A stretch of 44,803 bases of DNA from Nocardia brasiliensis IFM 10847. Its GTDB lineage: Bacteria; Actinomycetota; Actinomycetes; Mycobacteriales; Mycobacteriaceae. The stretch covers positions 1-44,803 of the forward strand of contig NZ_BAUA01000157.1 of the NCBI RefSeq assembly GCF_000710915.1, written 5' to 3'. The position numbers were made by a program, and so were the translations under genes. How positions within the stretch are numbered: the first letter of the stretch is position 1; each line of letters opens with the position of its first letter. The notes under the pieces are model-generated. The model was given only the letters and a program-made list of their open reading frames with translations, had not been told where the DNA came from and made no database searches. Positions 15,905 to 24,691 of the stretch are shown here, piece after piece.

Positions 15905-18067
15905 TCAGGGTGCGGCCAGCGCGCGGTCGACGAGCGCGGCGAGTACCGGAGTGAGCGCCTTCGCGTAGGTGACGGTCAGGTGGTTGTCGTCGCGATAGAT
16001 CAGCGCGTTGCCGGTGATGAGCGGGCAGCGCTGCGCGGTACAGAACAGCTCGGTCAGGTCGGCGTACTGCGCCGCGCCCGCCACGGTCGCCGTGCGCTCG
16101 GCCGCGATGCCCGCGTCGTTCACCGCGACCGCTCGCGCCGGGGCGCAGGCCACGGCGTCGTCGAGATGGGCGGACAGGCAGGCCGGAGCAGTGCTGTGCG
16201 GATCCGGAACCGGGCCCAGCACAAGGACGCTCGCTCCGGTTGCGCGCAGTTGGGCGGTCAAGCGGGTCAGGCTGTCGAGCCAGGCCTGGTCGTAGGTGGT
16301 GAAGCCGAAATCACCGCCGTATCGACGCGACATGCTCACCACGATCAAGCGCGGACGCTCGGCGCGCAGCCTGGCCATGATCTGGTCGCGCCACCGCACG
16401 CATTCGGTGTACTCCCGGCCCAGGTACGGGCTGGTGATGGGCAGTTCGAGCAGTGGGCAGGTGACCTTGCTCATCGTCTCCAGCCGCCAATGCCGCTGCT
16501 CGGCAACCTCCTCGAAGGCCGGACTCCACATCGCGGCGTGCGAATCGCCGACCAGGGCCACCTTCGTCGCCGAACCGGATTCGCCCGCAACGCATTCGGG
16601 TTGGCCGACATCGAGCCAGGAACGGACGCAACCGTTGCCGAACACCGCCGCCTTGTCGCCGGGTGCGTCGGCGAGCGACGGGTCGAGATTCGCTGGGACA
16701 GCCCGCAACTCGGCCGACGCCGCGATCGCCGCCTGCACCTGCGCGGTCAGCTGCCGCACGGCACCCTCGTGCGGGTCGATCGCGCCGGTCGGCGGGGCAG
16801 GCGCCGTCGTCACCGCGAGGGCCTGCGCGGCCGCGCCACGACCGACCGGCGCGGGTACGACCGCCAGCAAGGCCACCACCACACACACCACGGCCGCGGT
16901 GACGACACCGCCGCAGACCAGGCTGAACTCGGCCGAACGCCGCAGCGGCGCGGCGAACCGCACGGGATCCTCGACCAGCCACAGCGTGAGCATGGCCAGA
17001 CCCGCGGACACCGCGACCGCGCCCAGCACGCCGACTGTGCCGAGACCGTGCCCGAGCAGCCGGGGCGCCAGCTGCAAGACCGGCCAGTGCCAGAGGTACC
17101 ACGAGTAGGACAGCCTGCCGATCGCCCGCAACGGCCCGGTGGACAGCACACCGCCGACGCCTCGGCCCGGTGCGGCACAGCCCGCGGCGATGATCGCCGC
17201 GGTGCCGAGAACCGGTAGGAGCGCGGCAGTTCCGGGATAGGGCGTGTGCTCGTCGAGGCGGAGACAGGCGAGGACAATCGAGCCGAGACCGGCCCAGCCC
17301 GCGGCTGCGGCAGCCGGCGGCGGCAACCGTCGCCACACCGGGACCGAGAGCGCCACCAGAGCACCGACGGCCAGTTCCCAGGCCCGGGCGGGCAGCGTGA
17401 AGAAGGCCCAGGGCGGGAGCGTGCGGGTCCAGTGCAGCGCCGTCGCGAACGACACCGCGGCGATCAGGGCGAGCGCGATCGAATAGGGCACCGGCGAACT
17501 GCCGGCCGCGCGCCGGCGCGACACGCACCAGGCAAGACCGACGAGCAGCACGGGCCACAGCAGATAGAACTGTTCCTCCACACCCAGCGACCAGTAGTGC
17601 TGGAACGGTGACGGCGGTGTGTCGGCGGCCAGGTAGTCGGTGCCGTGCACGGCCAGCCGCACGTTGCCCACGTACAACGCGCTCGCGATCGCGTCGCCGA
17701 GCACCGCGCGGGCCTGCAAGGGCGGCAGCGACGAGACCGCGGCGATGGCGGTCGCGAGCAGCACGACGCCCGCGGCGGGCAACAGGCGGCGAGCCCGGCC
17801 GCCGTAGAACCGGGCGAGAGCGATGGTGCCGGTGCCCGACACCTCCCGCCACAGCATGCCGGTGATGAGAAATCCGGAAATGACGAAAAAGACGTCCACA
17901 CCCACGAATCCGCCGTCGATGCCGCCCAGACCCGCGTGGAACGCGACCACGGCGAGTACCGCGACCGCCCGCAATCCTTCGACATCGGGCCGGAATTGCG
18001 CGAACGATACCCGCGGCGCCGAATCGTCCTGCCGAATAACGAATTCCCGCGTGGCAGTCCGTGTCAT
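15905..18067 (-). CDS. OafA/YrhL-type acyltransferase 3 with C-terminal SGNH domain
   Basis: A membrane O-acyltransferase of about 720 residues that transfers acetyl or other acyl groups to cell-surface polymers. The N-terminal acyltransferase-3 domain starts with RPDVEGLRAVAVLAVVAFHAG, whose FHAG histidine is the conserved catalytic candidate, followed by GVDVFFVISGFLITG and about ten membrane segments to residue 400. The C-terminal extracytoplasmic SGNH-hydrolase-like domain has GDSH with Ser509 and the late DDNH motif with Asp693 and His696, so its triad looks intact. Start choice is uncertain: ATG at 18067 or at 18076, neither with a strong ribosome site. Acceptor unknown; peptidoglycan, arabinogalactan or a glycolipid are options. 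Confidence 0.9.
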   Translation of the reverse strand: MTRTATREFVIRQDDSAPRVSFAQFRPDVEGLRAVAVLAVVAFHAGLGGIDGGFVGVDVFFVISGFLITGMLWREVSGTGTIALARFYGGRARRLLPAAGVVLLATAIAAVSSLPPLQARAVLGDAIASALYVGNVRLAVHGTDYLAADTPPSPFQHYWSLGVEEQFYLLWPVLLVGLAWCVSRRRAAGSSPVPYSIALALIAAVSFATALHWTRTLPPWAFFTLPARAWELAVGALVALSVPVWRRLPPPAAAAAGWAGLGSIVLACLRLDEHTPYPGTAALLPVLGTAAIIAAGCAAPGRGVGGVLSTGPLRAIGRLSYSWYLWHWPVLQLAPRLLGHGLGTVGVLGAVAVSAGLAMLTLWLVEDPVRFAAPLRRSAEFSLVCGGVVTAAVVCVVVALLAVVPAPVGRGAAAQALAVTTAPAPPTGAIDPHEGAVRQLTAQVQAAIAASAELRAVPANLDPSLADAPGDKAAVFGNGCVRSWLDVGQPECVAGESGSATKVALVGDSHAAMWSPAFEEVAEQRHWRLETMSKVTCPLLELPITSPYLGREYTECVRWRDQIMARLRAERPRLIVVSMSRRYGGDFGFTTYDQAWLDSLTRLTAQLRATGASVLVLGPVPDPHSTAPACLSAHLDDAVACAPARAVAVNDAGIAAERTATVAGAAQYADLTELFCTAQRCPLITGNALIYRDDNHLTVTYAKALTPVLAALVDRALAAP

Positions 18068-18208
18068 GGACAGCATTCTTACCAACGCTCGCGGGCAATG
18101 TCCCGACAACTTCCGGCACTTCGAGCCGATCTGAAAACTACTGTTAGAACTACTTAAAGCGTTCTTCGCACGCGAATACCCGCAGTGGCGGCAACCCGCT
18201 CCGGAAGG

Positions 18209-19405
18209 TCAAGGGCGGAAGGATTTCGACAGGAGTAGGCGGGCCACGCGAGCGGCCATGAGGGTGGAAATGCCCGCAGGGTCCTGGGGGTCGTAGCCGG
18301 TGAGGTCGGCTATGCGGGACAGGCGGTAGGTGACGGTGTTGCGGTGGATATAGAGGGCGCGGGCCATCGCATTGTGGTTGAACTGATTGGCGATGTATTC
18401 GTCGAGCGTGCGAATGAGCAGCGGGTGCTCGTCGAGCGGTTCCAGGGCGGCGGCCAGATTCGGCAGCGCGGCCCCGGTGGTGGAGATCGCGTACTCGAAC
18501 ATCATGTCCTGGCGCCGGCAAGCCACGTCGGGCCGGTCGAGACAGCGGGCGGTATCCGCGACGATCCTGGCCTCGGCGTACGCGGCCGGGATGGCGGCAT
18601 GCGTGGTGGCGGGGGCGACGCCGATCCAGAAACCGGGGTGCGGCTGGTCGGCGCGCAAGCCGAGCCGGCTGGTCAGCGCACCGACCGGGTCGGCATGATC
18701 GTCGAGCGGGATCAGCGCGGTCCAGCCGCCGCTGTCGCGGTGCAGGAAGGCGCCGGGCACCTTGCCGATGCGATAGCGCAGGTCGGTCAGCCGTCCCGGG
18801 GTGATCTCGCCCTGCCGTACGGCCGCGACCAGGAACGCGTCCGCGAGCGGGTCCGCGAGTTCGCGCGCCCACTCCCCCGGATCCCGTCCGGCGAGCAGCG
18901 CGGCGGCGATCTCGTTCTGCTCCAACAGATCCCACCGCGGCTGACGCGCGTCCTCCACCAGCGCGATCGCGATACGGGACATCACCAGGCCCGCGTAGGT
19001 GGTCAACCGCAAGCCCAGCTCAGGGACGAACGGATGGTCGTCGGCACCCAGCGCGGGCATCAGCTGCGACCAGAAGAAGGAGACGCCGACGCGATAGTTG
19101 GTGAGCACCTCGTCCAGCGGCATGCCGTCGCGCACCAGCCGCACGGCCCGCTCGACGAGCGGGCCGGTGTCCTGCTCCGACGGTTCGACGCCCTCGGCGG
19201 CGTAGCGGAAGAACAGTTCGACATTGAGTTCGGCGCTCGGTACGAAATCGGCGTCGAACATCGACTGCGGCAGCTCCGCGTAGGGCGCGGCAGCAACCCG
19301 GAAGTCGCTGGCCAGTGTCGCGGCCCGCATGCGCAGCTGCGCGATCATCTTCGGCCAGTGGTCACCGTCGCCGGTCACGGCGGCGGCCAGGGAGAAGTGC
19401 GTCAT
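18209..19405 (-). CDS. PucR/CdaR-type transcriptional regulator
   Basis: A 398-residue regulator. The C-terminus has the PucR-type helix-turn-helix: LIRTLDEYIANQFNHNAMARALYIHRNTVTYRLSRI is the diagnostic segment (about residues 327-365), in which the family motif HRNTVxYRL is exact. A GGDEF-like central domain and an N-terminal helical region precede it, as in many actinobacterial PucR-family proteins. The ATG at 19405 has AGGAAG about 5 bases upstream. It lies 91 bases downstream of the lipase gene on the same strand and upstream of the acyltransferase gene, so either may be its target. Ligand unknown. Confidence 0.9.
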   Translation of the reverse strand: MTHFSLAAAVTGDGDHWPKMIAQLRMRAATLASDFRVAAAPYAELPQSMFDADFVPSAELNVELFFRYAAEGVEPSEQDTGPLVERAVRLVRDGMPLDEVLTNYRVGVSFFWSQLMPALGADDHPFVPELGLRLTTYAGLVMSRIAIALVEDARQPRWDLLEQNEIAAALLAGRDPGEWARELADPLADAFLVAAVRQGEITPGRLTDLRYRIGKVPGAFLHRDSGGWTALIPLDDHADPVGALTSRLGLRADQPHPGFWIGVAPATTHAAIPAAYAEARIVADTARCLDRPDVACRRQDMMFEYAISTTGAALPNLAAALEPLDEHPLLIRTLDEYIANQFNHNAMARALYIHRNTVTYRLSRIADLTGYDPQDPAGISTLMAARVARLLLSKSFRP

Positions 19406-19493
19406 CGAACTTCCTAGCTACTCGTCACAACTCCTTCGGACGATACGCGGTCGGACCGCTGGGCAGCACCCGCCGGTGTCGCCTGGCGATATT

Positions 19494-20825
19494 TCAGCTA
19501 CCGGGGAAACCAGGCGGGAGCGGCTGGAAGTCCGCCTTGAACTTGGGACCCGGCGGCAGGCCGCGCAGCAGTGCGCTGGTCCACGCCACCGCCGGCGGCC
19601 AACCGGTCACCGCGTTGGTGATGTGCTCGGGCACCGGCACCGTATAGAAGCGCAGGTCGGCGCCGCGTTCCCAATACGAGTTCACCGTCGGGATCACCAC
19701 CGAGGGCGGGATCAGCTCGTCCCAGAGTCCGTGCCACCACAGCACCGGGGTGTCGGGGATGTATTTGCCGAGGCTGTTGTCCTGGAGCACCTTGATGATC
19801 TCGGGCGAGTTCTCCAACGACTTGCCGGGCTGGTAATAGGCGCTGATCGGCCGGTAGACACCGGACAGCGCGATGGTCGCGTAGCAGCGGCTCTGGAAAT
19901 CCCGGAGCAGCTGCTGACCTTCGGTGGTGAGCAGTTCGTCGACCTTGAAAACGTCCGGGTATTCGCGCGCCAGGCTGGCCAGACCGAGCCACATCGTGAA
20001 GTTGCTGGTGCCGGTCAGGCCGGGCTGCTCGCGCGTCGCATAGGCCGCTTCGGCGACCAGATCACCGGGCGTACCGCCGATGGTGGTGCCGAGGATTCGC
20101 ACGTCGGGCGCGTAGGTGGCGCGCAATTCGGCGGCTCGGATCGAACCCGAACCGCCGCCGGAGTAGCCGTACAGCGCGATCCCCGAATCGGCGAGGCCGA
20201 GCCCGCTGTCGTTCTTCACCGCCCGCAAGCTGTCCAGCACCATCTTGCCCTCGGCGTAGGTGTTGAACGTGTTGAACTTGCCGTCGAAGTCGGGCACGTT
20301 GATCGCGAAACCCTGCAGCAACCAGTACACCGCGAGCGCGGATTCCTTCATGGTTCCGGTCTGCAAGGTGTAGGACGGGTTGCAGGTGGAGCTGGTGGAG
20401 TCGATCGCCTCCTGGAACGACAGCACCGGGCGGGCGCTGCCCTGCCACGGAATGCCCGGCACGATGACCGTCGTCGCGGTCACGATCGGGTTGTCGTGCA
20501 CATCGTTGGACCGGTACAGCAACTGCTTGGTGTACACCGGGAACGGGAGGCCGAGCAGGCGGGTCTGCACCTCGCGCGAACGGACGATCGCACCGGGTGC
20601 GTAGGACTCCAGGTTCGGCGGATCGTCGTACCAGGGATCCTCGCTCGGCGTCGGGATCGGCAGCAGGTCGTAGAGCTGCGGTTCGGTCGGCAGCTGTGGC
20701 AGCTGGTTCTGATCCGGCGGAAATGCGGGGAACCCGGGCTCCGCCGACGCCATACCGGCGCCACTGACCGCCATGACCGCCGACACCGTCACTACGACGA
20801 GCCGCCGCCATCTAGACCTGTCCAC
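19494..20825 (-). CDS. Secreted lipase of the secretory lipase (LIP) family
   Basis: A 443-residue exported alpha/beta-hydrolase like actinobacterial triacylglycerol lipases related to Candida LIP enzymes. The signal peptide ends near residue 28 (MASA before EPGFP). The mature protein carries the nucleophile elbow GYSGGG with Ser222, a probable catalytic Asp369 (WHGLWDELIPP) and His401 (PEHITN). A Pro-rich segment follows the signal peptide. The start is GTG at 20825, set by a strong GGAGGG 5-6 bases upstream. It should hydrolyse acylglycerols or other esters outside the cell. The PucR-type regulator is the next gene on this strand. Confidence 0.93.
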   Translation of the reverse strand: MDRSRWRRLVVVTVSAVMAVSGAGMASAEPGFPAFPPDQNQLPQLPTEPQLYDLLPIPTPSEDPWYDDPPNLESYAPGAIVRSREVQTRLLGLPFPVYTKQLLYRSNDVHDNPIVTATTVIVPGIPWQGSARPVLSFQEAIDSTSSTCNPSYTLQTGTMKESALAVYWLLQGFAINVPDFDGKFNTFNTYAEGKMVLDSLRAVKNDSGLGLADSGIALYGYSGGGSGSIRAAELRATYAPDVRILGTTIGGTPGDLVAEAAYATREQPGLTGTSNFTMWLGLASLAREYPDVFKVDELLTTEGQQLLRDFQSRCYATIALSGVYRPISAYYQPGKSLENSPEIIKVLQDNSLGKYIPDTPVLWWHGLWDELIPPSVVIPTVNSYWERGADLRFYTVPVPEHITNAVTGWPPAVAWTSALLRGLPPGPKFKADFQPLPPGFPGS

Positions 20826-21128
20826 TTGCCCTCCAGCACCATTGCCGACCTATCGCCGACGTCACACTCATGCGTCGACAGGATCATGCTCACAGCTCGG
20901 GACAGCGATGCGCTATCGGCATAACGCCGACGGTCCGGCACAGCCGTTGTGCATTTGCACGATTCGCCGCCGATAACGGCGCGGCTCACCTGGCGTGTTG
21001 GCTCTCCAGACTGGCGGCGTAGGCGAGGAATGTCATCGACGACGCGAACGACGGCGTCGTCCAGGCCGGGCAGCGAGTAGAGCGGGCGGCTGCGGCGTCG
21101 TCGTCCTCGACCCCGGTTCCCACCGGTG
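20826..21128. other. Upstream region of the lipase gene, no convincing gene
   Basis: The lipase promoter must lie here. A 45-codon minus-strand frame (20986-21123, GTG start) has GC-rich third positions but no ribosome site or family match. Parts of both strands look coding-like without forming a complete gene, which could mean a decayed gene. Confidence 0.4.
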
Positions 21129-21341
21129 GTGAGCCCGCATGTCGACTTCGCGGTCATGGGCGCACCCGACGCGTGCAACCGGCTCGCCGCCCGCGTCGAA
21201 GCGCAACCGTCGCAACCCGGTTGCGATATCCGCACAGTGCCCTCGACCCTGCTCGACAGCGCCGCGATCGGCACCCTGGGCAGCAGTGTCGGTGCCGCCC
21301 TGTCCGCGATGCTCGGCCTGCCACTCGGCGCCGGCCGATAA
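21129..21341 (+). CDS. Small hypothetical protein or gene fragment
   Basis: A 70-residue frame (GTG start) ending 7 bases before the end of the convergent desaturase gene. Third codon positions are GC-rich and the sequence could fold (VDFAVMGAPDACNRLAARV, then a Gly/Ala-rich helix DSAAIGTLGSSVGAALSAML). There is no ribosome site at either GTG, and the frame stops upstream at 21078. I do not recognise it; it may be a real small gene or the tail of a lost gene. Confidence 0.3.
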   Translation: MSPHVDFAVMGAPDACNRLAARVEAQPSQPGCDIRTVPSTLLDSAAIGTLGSSVGAALSAMLGLPLGAGR

Positions 21342-21348
21342 CCGAGGG

Positions 21349-22314
21349 TCAGCAGCGCGCTCGTTCCCGGGCGAGGGAGCGATCGCGCTGCTCCTCGAAT
21401 CTGGGGATCTTCACCTGCTCGAGGTCGTCGAGGTAGGCGCCCAAGCGGTCCCGGATCTCGTCACCACGGGCGGTGAAATCGGTGCGGCCGAAGATGTTCC
21501 ACTGTCGCAGCACCGGGGTCAGCACCTCTTCGAAGTGCTGGCGCAGGTCGTAGACACCGTGTTTGGCCATCAATACACCGTTGCGCCGGAAGTTCGGCAT
21601 CCCCGCGCCGGGCATCTGAAAGTTCCGCACGATCGCGTCGATGGCTTCGATCGCCTGATCCGGAATGAGATCGAGGGCGTTGCCGCAGATCGTCCGATAG
21701 AAGATCATGTGCAGGTTCTCGTCGGCGGCGATGCGCTGCAACATCTTGTCCGCGATCGGATCGCCGCACACCCGGCTGGTGTTGCGGTGCGTCACCCGGG
21801 TGGCCAGTTCCTGGAAACTCACGTACGCGACCGAATGCAGAAAGCCCGCACCGCTTTCCACGTCGGCGGCGGTGGCACCGGAAGCGAAACCGTTGGTCAT
21901 GTGGATCATTCGGGCGTGTTCCAGTGCAACCGGATCCACGCCGCGAGTCACCACGAGATAGTCGCGGATGACCGTGCTGTGGCGCATCTCCTCCGCGGTC
22001 CAGCGGCCGACCCAGGTGCCCCACGCGCCGTCGCGGGAGAAGTTCTCGGCGATCTCGCGGTGATAGGAGGGCAAGTTGTCCTCGGTGAGCAGGTTGGTGA
22101 TCATCGCGGCCTTGGCGACCTCGCTGAGCTTGGATTGTTCGGCGTGCCAATCGGTTCCGCCCAGCATGGCGAAGTTGCGGCCCTCGTCCCAGGGTATGTA
22201 GTCGTGCGGGTGCCAGTCCTTGGTCATCGAAAGATGCCGGTGCACACAGTCTTCGGCGATCGGTTCGAGCTCGGTCAGTATCTCGCGTTGGGTCAGCTCA
22301 CGCGGCACGCTCAA
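21349..22314 (-). CDS. Acyl-ACP desaturase-like diiron protein (DesA type)
   Basis: A protein of about 321 residues in the acyl-[ACP] desaturase family, which inserts a double bond into acyl chains with a diiron centre. Iron-ligand motifs are present: Glu in TEDNLPSYH, EEMRH, Glu/His in ELATRVTH, and DENLH. Length fits mycobacterial DesA1/DesA2. The start is TTG at 22314 or GTG at 22308; AAAGGTAGG sits at better distance from the GTG. The gene begins within a few bases of the stop of the hibernation-factor gene at 22318, so the two are almost certainly co-transcribed and may be translationally coupled. Whether it is a true desaturase or a DesA2-like relative with altered activity cannot be decided. 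Confidence 0.92.
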   Translation of the reverse strand: MSVPRELTQREILTELEPIAEDCVHRHLSMTKDWHPHDYIPWDEGRNFAMLGGTDWHAEQSKLSEVAKAAMITNLLTEDNLPSYHREIAENFSRDGAWGTWVGRWTAEEMRHSTVIRDYLVVTRGVDPVALEHARMIHMTNGFASGATAADVESGAGFLHSVAYVSFQELATRVTHRNTSRVCGDPIADKMLQRIAADENLHMIFYRTICGNALDLIPDQAIEAIDAIVRNFQMPGAGMPNFRRNGVLMAKHGVYDLRQHFEEVLTPVLRQWNIFGRTDFTARGDEIRDRLGAYLDDLEQVKIPRFEEQRDRSLARERARC

Positions 22315-22317
22315 TGC

Positions 22318-23082
22318 CTACCTTTCGATTTCGGATGATGTGACCGAGGTGAGGTCGCCGTCGTAGCGGCGATAGAGCAGCCGTCCTCGGCCACTGGCTG
22401 GATCGGTGCTGAACAGGAACGGCAAGCCGTAGCGGCACAACCGCTCTGCGGCCTCTTGCTCGCTGAGATGCAGGGTCGGGTAGGGATTCACGGTCAGCGT
22501 GGACGGTGCCGCCCCGGCCGGCAGGCCGAGCCGGTGCTGCCTGGCCAGCCGCACACCGCGCGGTCCGGCGCGGTACACCACCGCGTCCATCCCGGTCTCC
22601 GCGTCGACGAACAGGTGCGCGTCGTAGTCCATGGTGGCGAGCACCGTGGTGGCCTCGGTCACCGTCGCACGCGACAACGCACAGCGTTTGCGGCGGACCA
22701 CCGGCGCGAGCGCGGTGCTGCGCGCCAGCAGCGGTCGCCGCGGATCGGGCCAGCGGGGGCGTAGCGCTCCCGCGCGCACCCCGTCGAGTATCCGATCCAG
22801 CCGTTCGGCCACGAACATCGCCGCGAAGCCACCGGGCCCGATCGCCTGCGCGCGCACCGGCGATTCCCCGAAATCGAGATTGACCTGGATCACCAACGGG
22901 CCGTCCGGGTTCGGACCCACGCCGATCCGGACCCGCGCGACGTCCTCGGCTCGGTGCCGTCGCAGCACCCAGCCGATCGTCCGCCGCGCCTGCGCGAGCT
23001 GCCCCTCGGTCACCGCACCGCAGGTCGTCACCAGCAGCGGCGTCGTGCCAGGTCCCGCGTACCCGAGCTCGGAAACTGTCAT
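22318..23082 (-). CDS. Ribosome hibernation factor-like protein (HPF long form / RafH-like)
   Basis: A 254-residue protein. The N-terminal part resembles the S30AE fold (VRIGVGP, VIQVNLDFGESPVRAQA). The C-terminal part has two copies of the sigma-54-modulation/HPF C-terminal dimerisation unit: DAHLFVDAETGMDAVVYRAGP at about residues 155-175, and PFLFSTDPASGRGRLLYRRYDGD near 225-247. Length and two C-terminal units resemble actinobacterial RafH-type factors (the Rv0079 group), which bind and stabilise ribosomes under hypoxia. The ATG at 23082 has GAGGGAAGCGGGG upstream. It is the first gene of a pair with the DesA-like desaturase. Assignment to HPF-like is firm; the stress that induces it is inferred. 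Confidence 0.85.
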   Translation of the reverse strand: MTVSELGYAGPGTTPLLVTTCGAVTEGQLAQARRTIGWVLRRHRAEDVARVRIGVGPNPDGPLVIQVNLDFGESPVRAQAIGPGGFAAMFVAERLDRILDGVRAGALRPRWPDPRRPLLARSTALAPVVRRKRCALSRATVTEATTVLATMDYDAHLFVDAETGMDAVVYRAGPRGVRLARQHRLGLPAGAAPSTLTVNPYPTLHLSEQEAAERLCRYGLPFLFSTDPASGRGRLLYRRYDGDLTSVTSSEIER

Positions 23083-23250
23083 GACATGGCCCCGCTTCCC
23101 TCTTGTCCGGCACTCTCAGCCGCCCCATGCCACCACCGCACGCCCACCACCGGACAGAGCCCAAAGTCACGGCTCCCGAGGACCGACGGCCCGAACAAGA
23201 CCCTCCCGAGACCACAGCGGACGGTCTGCCCGGCTGAACAGGTCGCACAA

Positions 23251-23296
23251 AACAACGAGGGTGGCACTCGTTCGAGTGCCACCCTCGTGAAAAAGC
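23251..23296 (-). terminator. Terminator of the acyl-CoA dehydrogenase gene
   Basis: A perfect 16-base stem (23255-23270 with 23273-23288) with only TT between the arms, so the tip must open into a small loop such as CGTTCG. On the minus strand it is followed by TTGTTTTG. It begins 13 bases after the acyl-CoA dehydrogenase stop and is the clearest intrinsic terminator in the window. Confidence 0.95.
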
Positions 23297-23301
23297 CTGG
23301 G

Positions 23302-24447
23302 TCAGGACAGTTTCAGGGAACGACCGATGATCTCCTTCATGATCTCGGTGGTGCCGCCGTAGATGGTCTGGACGCGAGCGTCCATGTACGCCTTGGCGAT
23401 CGGGTATTCCTTCATGTAGCCGTAGCCGCCGTGCAGTTGCAGGCAGCGGTCGATGAGCTCGACCTGCTCCTCGGTGCTCCACCACTTGGCCATCGCGGCG
23501 TCCTCGACGGAAAGCCTTCCGGCATTGAGGTCTTCGATGAAACGGTCGACCAGCACACGCACGGCGGTGGTCTTGGTGGCCAGTTCGGCGAGCACGAAGC
23601 GGGTGTTCTGGAAGGTGCCGATCGGCTTGCCGAACGCCTTGCGGTCGCGCACGTACTGACAGGTCATGTCCAGGCAGGATTCCATCGCTGCGGCCGCCAT
23701 GACGGCGATGGACAGCCGCTCCTGCGGGAGGTTCTGCATCAGGTGGATGAAGCCCGCGCCCTCCTGCCCGAGCAGGTTGGCGGCAGGCACGCGGACATCG
23801 GTGAAGCTGAGTTCGGCGGTGTCCTGCGCCTTGAGACCGAGCTTGTCCAGGTTGCGGCCGCGCTCGAAGCCGGGCATGTCACGCTCGACCACCAGCAGGC
23901 TGAAGCCCATCGCGCCCTTGTCGGGGTCGGTCTGCGCGACCACGATGACGATATCGGAATTGATGCCGTTGGTGATGAACGTCTTGGCGCCGTTGAGCAC
24001 CCAGTCGTCACCGTCGCGGACCGCCCGGGTCTTGATGCCCTGCAGGTCCGAGCCGGTGCCCGGCTCGGTCATCGCGATCGCGGTGATGATCTCGCCCGCG
24101 CAGAAGCCGGGCAGCCAGCGCTGCTTCTGCTCGTCGTTGGCCAGTTCCAGTAGATAGGGCGCGATCACGTCGTTGTGCAGGGCGAAACCGAGCCCGGAGT
24201 ACTGACCGCGCACCGACTCCTCGGCGACGATGGCGTTGTAGCGGAAGTCCTTGACCCCGCCGCCGCCGTACTCCTCGGGCATCGCCATGCCGAGGAAGCC
24301 CTGCTTGCCGGCCTCGAGCCAGACCGAGCGGTCGACGATCCCCTGCTCTTCCCACTGCGCGTGGTTCGGTGCGACGTGCTGATCGAGAAACTTGCGGAAC
24401 GACTCCCGGAACAGCTCGTGCTCGGGTTCGAACAGTGTGCGCTCCAC
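23302..24447 (-). CDS. Acyl-CoA dehydrogenase (FadE20-like)
   Basis: A 381-residue FAD-dependent enzyme that oxidises acyl-CoA to the enoyl-CoA. It has the three-domain layout: an N-terminal helical domain; a middle beta domain with AMTEPGTGSDLQGI and FITNG; and a C-terminal domain with RDRKAFGKPI, QLHGGYGYMKEYP and the catalytic base Glu368 in YGGTTEIMKEI. The start is GTG at 24447, fixed by AGGAGG 6 bases upstream. In mycobacteria fadE20 is a near neighbour of hflX; a similar order here suggests the same gene, though other FadE paralogues cannot be excluded. It is monocistronic with its own terminator. Confidence 0.95.
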   Translation of the reverse strand: MERTLFEPEHELFRESFRKFLDQHVAPNHAQWEEQGIVDRSVWLEAGKQGFLGMAMPEEYGGGGVKDFRYNAIVAEESVRGQYSGLGFALHNDVIAPYLLELANDEQKQRWLPGFCAGEIITAIAMTEPGTGSDLQGIKTRAVRDGDDWVLNGAKTFITNGINSDIVIVVAQTDPDKGAMGFSLLVVERDMPGFERGRNLDKLGLKAQDTAELSFTDVRVPAANLLGQEGAGFIHLMQNLPQERLSIAVMAAAAMESCLDMTCQYVRDRKAFGKPIGTFQNTRFVLAELATKTTAVRVLVDRFIEDLNAGRLSVEDAAMAKWWSTEEQVELIDRCLQLHGGYGYMKEYPIAKAYMDARVQTIYGGTTEIMKEIIGRSLKLS

Positions 24448-24691
24448 ACCAACCTCCTAGTGACCACAGCGGCCGGACCACACCGACCCGTCGTTGCGAC
24501 CTACGGTACCCGGAACCAGAATCGCTGTTCACTTCTGGGGCAGAATTGTTGCCCGACCAGGCATGGCGCGCCGAGCGTCGGAAGAAGACCGAGATTCGCC
24601 GCAAACCGCGGTGTCCTGGCCCACACAATTGCGACGCGGTGTTAACCCGCAGTCCAACTCCCGGTGAACACCGCCGTGCGACCGTTGGGCA

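Noticed and set aside
20986..21123. 45-codon minus-strand frame with coding-like codon use
   Set aside because: No ribosome site, GTG start only, no family resemblance; not strong enough to call a gene.
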